Origin: Bacteroidales bacterium UBA1197
GTDB lineage: Bacteria; Bacteroidota; Bacteroidia; Bacteroidales; UBA932
Assembly (NCBI GenBank): GCA_002309995.1
Contig: DBYB01000003.1
Coordinates: 24,804 to 30,817, forward strand
Direction of reading: 5' to 3'
DNA: 6,014 bases
A model generated the notes under the pieces. The model was not told the origin of the DNA. It made no database searches and saw only the letters and a program-made list of their open reading frames with translations. This document shows positions 1 through 6,014 of this stretch, piece by piece. Made by a program: the position numbers and the translations under genes. Numbering within the stretch: the stretch's first letter is position 1; each line of letters opens with the position of its first letter.

Positions 1-431
1 TTGATTTCCTCGATGTCCATCGTTGCGATGACAAGACGCAGCTGGCCGAAGAGGATATCGGTGGCTATGTTGCGGATCTCGTCGATGCCGAGTCCGAGCA
101 GACGCTCTGCGGCGTTGGTCATACTCTCGGCCTCGGTGCTGATACCGACGGTGAAGCGGCAGGGAACGTCAACACGGATGTTCTGCTTACTCAGGGCGTT
201 GGTGAGGTTGCACTCGATGGAGATGGGGGTGAGGTCCAGGTAGGCGTAGTTCTGGAACACGGGCCAGATGAAGGCGGCGCCTCCGTGGATGCATTTTGCG
301 GAGTTGTTCTTTCCGGTCTTACCGTAAATGACCAGAATCTTGTCTGAAGGGCACCTGCGGTATCTGCGGAGGATAGCCGTAAAGGTGACGAACAGTACGA
401 CAACAATGATGAGAATCAGATAAAGTGGCAT
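1..431 (-). CDS. Flotillin-like SPFH-domain membrane protein (partial, N-terminal 143 codons)
   Basis: The reading frame opens at an ATG (complement 429-431) and stays open to the left window edge, so the C-terminal part is missing. Residues about 3-21 form one hydrophobic N-terminal helix, followed by a basic stretch (RRYRR) and the flotillin hallmark CPSDKILVIYGKTG at 27-40. Next come HGGAAFIWPVFQ (49-60), LTNALSKQNIRVDVPCRF (76-93) and AAERLLGL (107-114), then DILFGQLRLVIATM (125-138). This is the start of an SPFH/band-7 domain of the flotillin (FloT/YuaG, YqiK) type. Flotillins oligomerise on the membrane and organise microdomains; the missing part should hold the rest of the SPFH domain and the coiled-coil repeats. 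The gene follows an NfeD-like gene by 19 bp on the same strand, the usual operon partner. No Shine-Dalgarno is visible, only AT-rich sequence ahead of the ATG. Family assignment is firm; the cellular role in this organism is inferred. Confidence 0.93.
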   Translation of the reverse strand, partial: MPLYLILIIVVVLFVTFTAILRRYRRCPSDKILVIYGKTGKNNSAKCIHGGAAFIWPVFQNYAYLDLTPISIECNLTNALSKQNIRVDVPCRFTVGISTEAESMTNAAERLLGLGIDEIRNIATDILFGQLRLVIATMDIEEI

Positions 432-450
432 AATTTATTGAATATTAGTG

Positions 451-1074
451 TTACACAATCAATGTTTCAAGGGCCTCCACCAGGAGGGTGTCGGAGCTGA
501 TGGCCTCAACGACGCGGATGGAGGCTCCCGTAGGGAGGGCGTCGCCGTCGGTTACGGCCTCGTACTCGCGGATGGCGTTGTTGATGCTGATCTGCACCTT
601 GCCTGCGCCTGCGCGTGCCGCGGGAATCGTGAGGTAAACCTTTCCTTCGCAGCCGGCAGCAGAGGTAAAGACGTTGATGTTGCCTGCTTGCTGCATATTA
701 CCCAGCCATTTGAAGAGCATCATCACCAGGAACACAAGCGCGACGCCTATGATGATGGAGATGATAAGCAGGAGAGGGACGGAACCGATGCTGTCTTTAA
801 GCAGGATAGCGCTCCATCCGAATCCGAGCATGAAGTTGACGAAATTTCGGAAGGTCAGCAGGCCCATACCGGTGGGGTGGTCTGCAGCGTCGGCGGCATC
901 GGCTGCCACCGCATCGAAGCTTCCGGAAGCGTCAACGTCCATGTCGAGGTCGCCGCCTGAATCGGCGCCGATGAACGTAAGGATGCTCTGGATAATGAAA
1001 ATCAGAGACGCGGAGAGCGTGATGGCCCAGAGGACCTTCATCACAACACTCAGGGAATTCCACCATTCAATCAT
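451..1074 (-). CDS. NfeD-like membrane protein with C-terminal OB-fold domain, flotillin partner
   Basis: This is a 207-residue protein starting at ATG (complement 1072-1074) and ending at TAA (complement 451-453). Hydrophobic segments lie at about 12-35, 78-92 and 99-121. Between the first and second is an acidic, Ala/Asp-rich linker (about 38-66) containing repeated AAD triplets. TFRNFVNFMLGFGWSAIL (74-91) resembles the conserved second-helix region of Bacteroidota NfeD-like proteins. Residues about 131-205 are beta-rich and end in SIRVVEAISSDTLLVEAL, as expected for the small NfeD OB-fold. It lacks the ClpP-class serine protease domain of long NfeD proteins, so it is the short form, like B. 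subtilis YuaF, which is encoded with flotillin YuaG. The flotillin gene starts 19 bp downstream, so the two are almost certainly cotranscribed from the promoter at 1107-1137. A role in flotillin microdomain assembly is known for the family; its biochemical function is not established. Confidence 0.88.
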   Translation of the reverse strand: MIEWWNSLSVVMKVLWAITLSASLIFIIQSILTFIGADSGGDLDMDVDASGSFDAVAADAADAADHPTGMGLLTFRNFVNFMLGFGWSAILLKDSIGSVPLLLIISIIIGVALVFLVMMLFKWLGNMQQAGNINVFTSAAGCEGKVYLTIPAARAGAGKVQISINNAIREYEAVTDGDALPTGASIRVVEAISSDTLLVEALETLIV

Positions 1075-1106
1075 AGCAAAAATATTGTTTGTCGGTTTAT
1101 TTTTCG

Positions 1107-1137
1107 CAAATATAATAATTATTTATTGAAAAACAAT
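1107..1137 (-). promoter_or_regulatory. Predicted Bacteroidota-type promoter of the nfeD-flotillin operon
   Basis: Reading the minus strand, a -7 box TATATTTG lies at complement 1107-1114 and matches TAnnTTTG exactly. A -33 element ATTG lies at complement 1134-1137, three of four bases of the TTTG consensus, with a 19-bp spacer, within the described 19-21 bp range. Transcription should start near 1100, giving a leader of roughly 25 nt before the ATG at 1074. The call rests on consensus match and position only. Confidence 0.7.
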
Positions 1138-1151
1138 AAAACTATAAAAAT

Positions 1152-1182
1152 TTTTTTATGCGCGGAATAATCCGTACTTTTG
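1152..1182 (+). promoter_or_regulatory. Predicted Bacteroidota-type promoter of the CNNM-GT117 gene pair
   Basis: A -7 box TACTTTTG at 1175-1182 matches TAnnTTTG. The -33 position with a 19-bp spacer is 1152-1155, inside a T7 run (TTTT, three of four matches). Expected transcription start is about 1188-1190, about 10 nt ahead of the ATG at 1200. This placement makes the upstream in-frame ATG at 1158 unusable because it would lie before the transcript start. Confidence 0.65.
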
Positions 1183-1199
1183 TGGGTTATAATACACAT

Positions 1200-2261
1200 A
1201 TGACGCTACTTATTATATATTTGCTTCTGACGATGGCCGTCTCTTTCCTCTGCTCGCTCCTCGAGTCGGTGCTGATGACGACGCCCATTTCCTATATAAC
1301 GATGAAGGAGGAGGAAGGCGACATCAATGCCGCCCGCTTTATGAAGCTCAAGACTGAGCCCGACCGCCCTCTGTCGGCGATTCTCTCGCTCAACACTATA
1401 GCCAACACCCTCGGCGCCGCCGCCGTCGGCCACCAGGCCACCCAGCTTACCGGCGATTACTGGTTCGGTATCATCAGCGCCATAATGACCATACTCATCC
1501 TGGTCTTTTCGGAAATAGTCCCCAAGACCCTGGGTACCGCACATTGGAAAGATTTGCTCTGGCTCTCGCAGATAATGAACCTGCTGGTCTGGATTATGTA
1601 CCCTCTGGTATGGCTGATTATGAAGCTGCGCCGCAGCATCAGCGGCGACGAGGCAGACACCACCATATCGCGCGAGGAGGTGAGCGCGATGGCCAACATA
1701 GGCGAGGAGGAGGGCGTGCTCGACGACTCCGAGAACAAGGTCATCCAGAACATTATGAAGCTTGACGACATAAAGGCCTACGACGTTATGACTCCCCGCG
1801 TGGTGGCGGCCATCGCGCACGAGAATATGACTCTCAAGCAGTTCTACAAGCAGGAGGAGCTCTCGCACAACTCCCGCATCCCGGTTTACTCCGATTCTCC
1901 GGAGTTCATCACAGGATACGTTATGCGTTACGACGTGCTGGAGAACCTTGCTGAAGACAAGTTCGATATGCGCCTGCGCAGCATCAAGCGCAAGATAGCT
2001 GCGTTCCACGAGGAAACAACCGTTTCCGACATCTGGGAGAGCCTCCTCAAGACCAGGGACCAGATTGCCTGCATCATAGACGATTACGGCTGCTTCCAGG
2101 GCATCATCACACTGGAAGACATTATGGAGACCATTCTCGGTATGGAAATCATAGACGAGAACGATACCGTCACCGATATGCAGCAGTTCGCCCGCGAGCG
2201 TTGGATGAAGCGCAAGAACCAATACAAACAGATTGTCCTGCCCGATGAAGAAGAAGACTGA
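1200..2261 (+). CDS. CNNM (DUF21) transmembrane / CBS-pair protein, CorC/HlyC-like hemolysin family
   Basis: This is a 353-residue protein from ATG 1200 to TGA 2259-2261. I prefer this start over the in-frame ATG at 1158 because the predicted -7 box (1175-1182) lies between them and a hydrophobic helix begins directly at residue 3. Hydrophobic segments lie at about 3-25, 58-82, 89-112 and 119-141. They contain the CNNM signatures LSLNTIANTLGAAAVG (62-77) and FSEIVPKTLG (103-112). A linker, GEEEGVLDDSENKVIQNIM (168-186), leads to DVMTPR (195-200) and a CBS pair ending in the characteristic CIIDDYGCFQGIITLEDIME. The family includes CorC/MpfA and eukaryotic CNNM proteins, linked to Mg2+ (or Co2+) efflux or homeostasis with nucleotide binding by the CBS domains. 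The usual C-terminal CorC_HlyC domain (about 80 residues) is absent; only a short charged tail follows. The historical name hemolysin does not imply toxicity. Its 3' end overlaps the GT117 gene. Family is certain; transported ion is inferred. Confidence 0.92.
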   Translation: MTLLIIYLLLTMAVSFLCSLLESVLMTTPISYITMKEEEGDINAARFMKLKTEPDRPLSAILSLNTIANTLGAAAVGHQATQLTGDYWFGIISAIMTILILVFSEIVPKTLGTAHWKDLLWLSQIMNLLVWIMYPLVWLIMKLRRSISGDEADTTISREEVSAMANIGEEEGVLDDSENKVIQNIMKLDDIKAYDVMTPRVVAAIAHENMTLKQFYKQEELSHNSRIPVYSDSPEFITGYVMRYDVLENLAEDKFDMRLRSIKRKIAAFHEETTVSDIWESLLKTRDQIACIIDDYGCFQGIITLEDIMETILGMEIIDENDTVTDMQQFARERWMKRKNQYKQIVLPDEEED

Positions 2262-5200
2262 CAATTTCACCCTGTGGCACCGCATCGCTGCCTTGGCTGC
2301 GTTTGCCGTGTCTGCCATCACATACCTGCTGACCATTGAGCCTTCCGCTTCCTACTGGGACTGCGGCGAGTTCATCGCCTCGTCCTTCAAGCTGGAAGTG
2401 GGTCACCCGCCGGGAAACCCTGTGTTCCAGCTGTTTGCACGTCTATTCACGATGTTCGGCGACAATATGCACGCCGCCATCCTGGTCAACGCAATGAGCG
2501 CCATCTGCTCGGCCCTCACCATCTTCTTCCTCTATCTTACGATAGTGTGGCTCGTGCGGCGCATCATCAGCACGGAAACTACCGGCGGAGTGCTTGCCGT
2601 CATTGGCTCGGGCCTCGTGGGCGCGCTCGCATATTGCTTCTCCGATACTTTCTGGTTCTCGGCCGTCGAGGGTGAGGTGTACGCAATGTCGTCGCTCTTC
2701 ACCGCAGTGGTGTTCTGGGCAATGACAATGTGGTACGACAGGGCCGACGAGCCCCATTCGTCGCGCTGGATAGTGCTGATAGCCTTCCTGATGGGCCTCA
2801 GCATCGGCGTTCACCTGCTCAACCTGCTGGCTATTCCGGCCCTGGTGTTCATGTTCTACTACCGCAGGCGTGAAGACAAACCCTTCGGATTCTGGGAACT
2901 GGTGAAGATCCTGGCGGTCGGTGCCATCATCCTGGGTCTGCTGGTGTTCCTGTTCATCCCGTACCTGCCCAAGCTGGCGGCCTACTTCGACCTGTTCTTC
3001 GTGAACGTGCTTGGACTGCCGTACAATAGCGGCGCCGCGTTCTTCATGGTGCTGGTGCTGGGTCTGCTCTTCTGGGGCATTTTCGCCACGCTTGGCACCA
3101 AGAGGGTGTTCCTCAACACCGCCCTGCTGTGCGTAACGATGATCACCATCGGCTTCTCTGTGTTCAGCATAGACATCATCCGCTCCTGCGCCAAGACTCC
3201 GACCAACGAGTATCAACCCGACAACGCTTTCACGCTCGTGCGCTATCTCAGCCGCGAGCAGTACGGCTCCACGCCGTTGCTCTACGGACAGTACTACGAC
3301 GCCCCCTACGACCTCAAGTCCACCCGTTACTGGGCACCTCTGAACGGCAAGTATCAGCACGTCGAGGGCCCCGTGGACGCCGATTACAAATCTACCGGCA
3401 AGATGCTCTTCCCGCGTATGTGGAGTTCATCTCCGGACGGCAAGTTCGAGAAGTTCTACCGCGCCTACACGGGCGGCAAGGGCAAGCTGGTGCGCGGCGC
3501 CACCGACCGAAAGCCCACTATGGCGGCCAACCTGTACTACTTCTTCGACTATCAGCTCGGATGGATGTACTGGCGCTACTTTATGTGGAACTTCGTGGGC
3601 CGGCAGAATGAGATTCACGCCCCCACGCCGGGCGACATCTTCCACGGCAACTGGGAGAGCGGTATCGGCTTCATCGACGAATTCCGCCTGGGCAACCAGG
3701 AGAATGCCCCCGCCACGCTGGCCGACAACGCCGGCAAGAACCACTACTATTTCTTGCCGCTGCTGCTGGGTCTGCTGGGCCTATGCTTCCAGTTCGACCG
3801 CGACAAGAGGGGTTTCTGGCTCACTTTCCTGATGTTCTTTATGACGGGTATCGCCATCGTGCTCTACCTCAACCAGCCGCCTTACCAGGTGCGCGAGAGG
3901 GACTACGCGTACGCGGGCTCGTTCTACTTCTTCAGCGTGTGGATAGGCTTCGCCGTGGCAGCGCTGTACAGCTTCGTAGAGTCGCTCACTAAGGGGCGTC
4001 ACTCCGCCCTGCTGGCCGCCGCGCTCACCGTTGCCTGCATGCTCGTGCCGGTGCAGATGGCCTCCCAGAACTGGGACGACCACGACCGCTCCGGCCGCGC
4101 CACCGCCGTGGAGATGGCCCGCAACTACCTTGAGTCGGTGGGTCCCAACGGCATCCTGATTACCCACGGAGACAACGATACATTCCCCGTCTGGTACGCC
4201 CAGGAGGTCGAAAACGTGCGCACGGACGTGCGTATATGCAACACCTCCCTCCTAGGCACCGACTGGCATATCGACCAGATGAAGTGGGCGTGCAACGAGA
4301 GTGCGCCGCTGGCCCTGTCCATCGGTCCCGCTCAGTACCTGTATGGCACCAATGAGTACGTGCCGATAGTGGACGCGGGCGACAAGCCGATGAATATTGC
4401 CGACGCCATTGCCATTTTCCGCCGTCCTGATGCGCGCGTGCCGATGAGCAGCGGCCGCAAGGTGGATTACATCCCCGCGCGCAAGCTCATCGTACCGGTG
4501 AACAAGGAGAACGTAATAGCCAGCGGCATTCTGGACGCCAAGTATGCCGACATCATTCCGTCCAGCATAGAGATACAGATTCCTAAGGGCAAGGATTATC
4601 TTACCAAGCCGGAGCTGTTTATGCTCGACCTGCTGAGTAACTATCAGTGGGACCGTCCCATCAATATGCTCAATATGGGCGGCGACCTGAATATCGGCAT
4701 CAAGGATTATCTGTTGTATGAGGGCTACTCATACAAGTTTGTGCCCATTCGTAACAAGATAACTACCACCGACATAGGCTTCATCGATACGGAAGAGCTC
4801 TACCGCAAGATGACGCAGGTGTATTCCTGGGATGCGCTGTCTGCCGACAAGTGGTTCGTGGATTACCAGAACATCTACACGCACCTCGGAGTGATGGCGC
4901 CGCGCGGCATCTTCCTCAACGCCGCCAAGGCCTTTATGAAGGAGGGCAAGAACGACTGGGCGCTGGAGATGCTGGACCACAGCGTCACCGCGATGCACCG
5001 CTTCCCGCTTGAGAGTATCCCTCTGGGTATGTCCACCAACGATTATCTGGTGATAGGCACTATTGAGGCGTATTACGACCTCGGCCAGCTCGACAAGGCC
5101 CGCGAACTTGCCGCGCAGATGGCGGCCGACCTCCTGGAGACCACCCGTTTCTACCTGGAATTCTATGAGTTCGGCAAGAGCGAGTTCGACCTCTGCGGCA

Positions 5201-5331
5201 GCTACGTCTATTTCCTCGCCGACGTAATGAAAGCCGGCGGCGACACCGACATGGCCGACAAGTTCACCGACGGCTTCTCCAAACTCATCGACTGGGCCGT
5301 CGGCGACATAGATACCGGGGAGGAGGAATAG
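2245..5331 (+). CDS. DUF2723 / GT117-family polytopic membrane glycosyltransferase (TMEM260-like, putative protein O-glycosyltransferase)
   Basis: This is a 1028-residue protein. The ATG at 2245 is chosen over an in-frame TTG at 2233; it overlaps the upstream gene by 17 bp with no Shine-Dalgarno, suggesting translational coupling. After a basic N-terminus comes helix 1 (about 13-31), then the first external loop YWDCGEF (37-43) and VGHPPGNPVF (52-61). The Asp39/Glu42 pair and the HPPG motif are typical of DUF2723 and of GT-C glycosyltransferases. About eight further hydrophobic segments run to about residue 312, including AVEGEVYA (140-147) and GLSIGVHLLNLL. A soluble, Trp/Tyr-rich insert (about 320-495) precedes a second membrane block (about 500-605) with QVRERDYAYAGSF (548-560). 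The C-terminal region from about 609 appears extracytoplasmic, with WDDHDR, THGDNDTFP (640-648) and helical, TPR-like stretches near 891-965. Human TMEM260 (same family) is a protein O-mannosyltransferase using a lipid-linked sugar; bacterial donor and acceptor here are inference. Family assignment is strong. Confidence 0.9.
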   Translation: MKKKTDNFTLWHRIAALAAFAVSAITYLLTIEPSASYWDCGEFIASSFKLEVGHPPGNPVFQLFARLFTMFGDNMHAAILVNAMSAICSALTIFFLYLTIVWLVRRIISTETTGGVLAVIGSGLVGALAYCFSDTFWFSAVEGEVYAMSSLFTAVVFWAMTMWYDRADEPHSSRWIVLIAFLMGLSIGVHLLNLLAIPALVFMFYYRRREDKPFGFWELVKILAVGAIILGLLVFLFIPYLPKLAAYFDLFFVNVLGLPYNSGAAFFMVLVLGLLFWGIFATLGTKRVFLNTALLCVTMITIGFSVFSIDIIRSCAKTPTNEYQPDNAFTLVRYLSREQYGSTPLLYGQYYDAPYDLKSTRYWAPLNGKYQHVEGPVDADYKSTGKMLFPRMWSSSPDGKFEKFYRAYTGGKGKLVRGATDRKPTMAANLYYFFDYQLGWMYWRYFMWNFVGRQNEIHAPTPGDIFHGNWESGIGFIDEFRLGNQENAPATLADNAGKNHYYFLPLLLGLLGLCFQFDRDKRGFWLTFLMFFMTGIAIVLYLNQPPYQVRERDYAYAGSFYFFSVWIGFAVAALYSFVESLTKGRHSALLAAALTVACMLVPVQMASQNWDDHDRSGRATAVEMARNYLESVGPNGILITHGDNDTFPVWYAQEVENVRTDVRICNTSLLGTDWHIDQMKWACNESAPLALSIGPAQYLYGTNEYVPIVDAGDKPMNIADAIAIFRRPDARVPMSSGRKVDYIPARKLIVPVNKENVIASGILDAKYADIIPSSIEIQIPKGKDYLTKPELFMLDLLSNYQWDRPINMLNMGGDLNIGIKDYLLYEGYSYKFVPIRNKITTTDIGFIDTEELYRKMTQVYSWDALSADKWFVDYQNIYTHLGVMAPRGIFLNAAKAFMKEGKNDWALEMLDHSVTAMHRFPLESIPLGMSTNDYLVIGTIEAYYDLGQLDKARELAAQMAADLLETTRFYLEFYEFGKSEFDLCGSYVYFLADVMKAGGDTDMADKFTDGFSKLIDWAVGDIDTGEEE

Positions 5332-5338
5332 CGCTGCT

Positions 5339-5911
5339 TTATCGGGAGAATTCGCAGCCGCAGAAGGTCTGGTTGTAGAAATCCTGTTCCTTTATGATTT
5401 CGGCCCGGCGGGGCTGCAGGCCGCCTTTGCGCCAGTTCTGGGGCCACCAGAGCGGCGTTTGCGTTGCGCACGCCCAGGCGCCTGCCTCATCGACCTGCTC
5501 AAGGGATTTCCAGCGGGAGGAGGCGAGGGTGGTGGTCAGCACGGTCTGGCCGTGCTCTTCCGCGTAGCGAGCTGCGCGCATCAGACGGAATTTGAAGCAG
5601 TTGAGGCAGCGCTGGCCGCGCTCGGGGGCTTTTGCCATCTCGGCAGGAGAATCACCAAGTACGTATTTGCGCCAGGCTTCGTGGTCGTATTCGTCGTCTA
5701 TCATAGTGACGCCCAACGAATTGCAGTACCTCCGCAACTCTTCCCGGCGCAGTTCGTACTCTTCAAAAGGATAGATGTTGGAATTGCTGAAGAACACCAC
5801 CGGCTTGATTCCGTTGGCCAGCAGGCACTCAAGCACCGCGCCCGAACAAGGGGCGCAGCAACTGTGTAAAAGCACCTTTGATTCCCCTCCCGGGACCTCT
5901 AACTTCAGCAT
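5339..5911 (-). CDS. queH: Epoxyqueuosine reductase QueH (DUF208 family)
   Basis: This is a 190-residue enzyme that reduces epoxyqueuosine to queuosine in tRNA, the last step of queuosine synthesis. It is the cobalamin-independent alternative to QueG. The ATG at complement 5909-5911 is preferred over an in-frame TTG at 5938, which would overlap the predicted -7 box. Conserved features are LLHSCCAPCSGAVLE (14-28), FFSNSNIYPFEEYELR (40-55), RCLNCFKFRL (101-110), TTTLASSRWKS (126-136) and QNWRKGGLQPRRAEIIKEQ (158-176), then FYNQTFCGCEFS (178-189). The Cys pairs at 18/19/22, 102/105 and 184/186 are those expected to bind the iron-sulfur centre; all are present, so the protein looks intact and active. 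The length is normal for the family. The gene is convergent with the GT117 gene, stop to stop across 7 bp, and divergent from the tRNA. Identification is confident. Confidence 0.96.
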   Translation of the reverse strand: MLKLEVPGGESKVLLHSCCAPCSGAVLECLLANGIKPVVFFSNSNIYPFEEYELRREELRRYCNSLGVTMIDDEYDHEAWRKYVLGDSPAEMAKAPERGQRCLNCFKFRLMRAARYAEEHGQTVLTTTLASSRWKSLEQVDEAGAWACATQTPLWWPQNWRKGGLQPRRAEIIKEQDFYNQTFCGCEFSR

Positions 5912-5926
5912 TTTGACAAGTTTTCG

Positions 5927-5934
5927 CAAAGATA
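5927..5934 (-). promoter_or_regulatory. Predicted -7 box of queH
   Basis: On the minus strand TATCTTTG matches TAnnTTTG, 15 bp ahead of the queH ATG at 5911, giving a leader of only about 9 nt. No good TTTG is found at the expected -33 distance (5954-5959 reads AGAT/CAGA/GCAG for 19-21 bp spacers). The -7 match alone supports the call. The A/T tract 5937-5949 lies in the spacer. Confidence 0.6.
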
Positions 5935-5946
5935 TCAAAAAAAATT

Positions 5947-5977
5947 TTTGCGAATCTGCTAAATATGCTTAATTTTG
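5947..5977 (+). promoter_or_regulatory. Predicted strong Bacteroidota-type promoter of the tRNA gene
   Basis: A perfect -33 TTTG (5947-5950), a 19-bp spacer and a perfect -7 TAATTTTG (5970-5977) form the best promoter match in the window. Transcription should start near 5984, about 8 nt before the mature tRNA 5' end at 5993. An A8T5 tract (5937-5949) directly precedes or overlaps the -33 element. Confidence 0.75.
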
Positions 5978-5992
5978 CAGTCCCAAATAACT

Positions 5993-6014
5993 GCGGTAGT
6001 GGTGAAATGGTAGA
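5993..6014 (+). tRNA. tRNA, 5' end only, probably tRNA-Leu
   Basis: The last 22 bases begin GCGGTAG (acceptor strand), then TG (positions 8-9) and GTGAAATGGTAGA. This is the D-arm form typical of bacterial tRNA-Leu, with the GGTAGA run containing G18-G19. The anticodon, variable arm and 3' end are outside the window, so the isotype rests on the D-arm pattern. tRNA-Ser and tRNA-Tyr, the other long-arm tRNAs, usually have a different D-arm sequence. A consensus promoter immediately upstream supports a real tRNA gene, possibly the first of a cluster. Confidence 0.75.

Noticed and set aside
448..960. Open frame of 170 codons on the plus strand opposite the NfeD-like gene
   Set aside because: There is no membrane segment, family motif or promoter, while the minus-strand product has NfeD features and an operon partner.
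1158..1199. Upstream ATG extending the CNNM protein by 14 residues
   Set aside because: The predicted -7 box at 1175-1182 lies downstream of this ATG, and the extension adds a non-hydrophobic segment ahead of the natural first helix.
1075..1199. Possible small RNA or small gene in the AT-rich divergent region
   Set aside because: Only the two promoters and A/T tracts are visible; there is no stable hairpin, terminator or plausible short reading frame.
1206..2336. Open frame of 376 codons on the minus strand opposite the CNNM gene
   Set aside because: It is a shadow of codon bias in a GC-rich gene. Its translation is rich in His, Val and Leu with no recognisable domain, and the plus strand encodes a clear CNNM/CBS protein.
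2443..3360. Open frame of 305 codons on the minus strand within the GT117 gene
   Set aside because: The product is low-complexity (Glu, His, Gln, Gly) with no motif, and the plus strand has conserved DUF2723 motifs over the same bases.
5912..5938. TTG start extending QueH by 9 residues
   Set aside because: It overlaps the predicted -7 box, and the ATG at 5911 gives the normal family length.

Overview
The window looks like chromosomal DNA of a member of the Bacteroidota, most likely order Bacteroidales. Four start-proximal sites match the Bacteroidota -7 promoter consensus TAnnTTTG, and no start codon has a clear Shine-Dalgarno sequence. The gene families (Bacteroidota-type flotillin with NfeD, short CNNM/CBS protein, DUF2723/GT117 membrane protein, QueH) also fit. 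Coding DNA is GC-rich and the short intergenic gaps are very AT-rich. I cannot fix the genus from the sequence alone.

Layout: (1) On the minus strand, an NfeD-like membrane protein (451-1074) is followed after 19 bp by the first 143 codons of a flotillin/SPFH protein (1-431), which runs off the left edge. This is a classic nfeD-flotillin membrane-microdomain operon. (2) A 125-bp AT-rich divergent region (1075-1199) carries a promoter for each direction. (3) On the plus strand, a CNNM (DUF21)/CBS-pair membrane protein (1200-2261) overlaps by 17 bp a 1028-residue DUF2723 / GT117 polytopic membrane glycosyltransferase (2245-5331). (4) After only 7 bp, the convergent queH gene for epoxyqueuosine reductase lies on the minus strand (5339-5911). 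(5) The 81-bp gap 5912-5992 holds back-to-back promoters for queH and for a tRNA whose first 22 bases (5993-6014, probably tRNA-Leu) end the window.

Together these are mostly housekeeping or envelope functions: membrane organisation (NfeD/flotillin), probable divalent-cation transport or sensing (CNNM), extracytoplasmic glycosyl transfer (GT117) and tRNA modification (QueH). I see no mobile element, CRISPR array, phage gene or obvious new system. The points most worth a second look are the translationally coupled CNNM-GT117 pair, the CNNM protein without the usual C-terminal CorC/HlyC domain, the GT117 protein as a possible protein O-glycosyltransferase, and the compact overlapping promoters.
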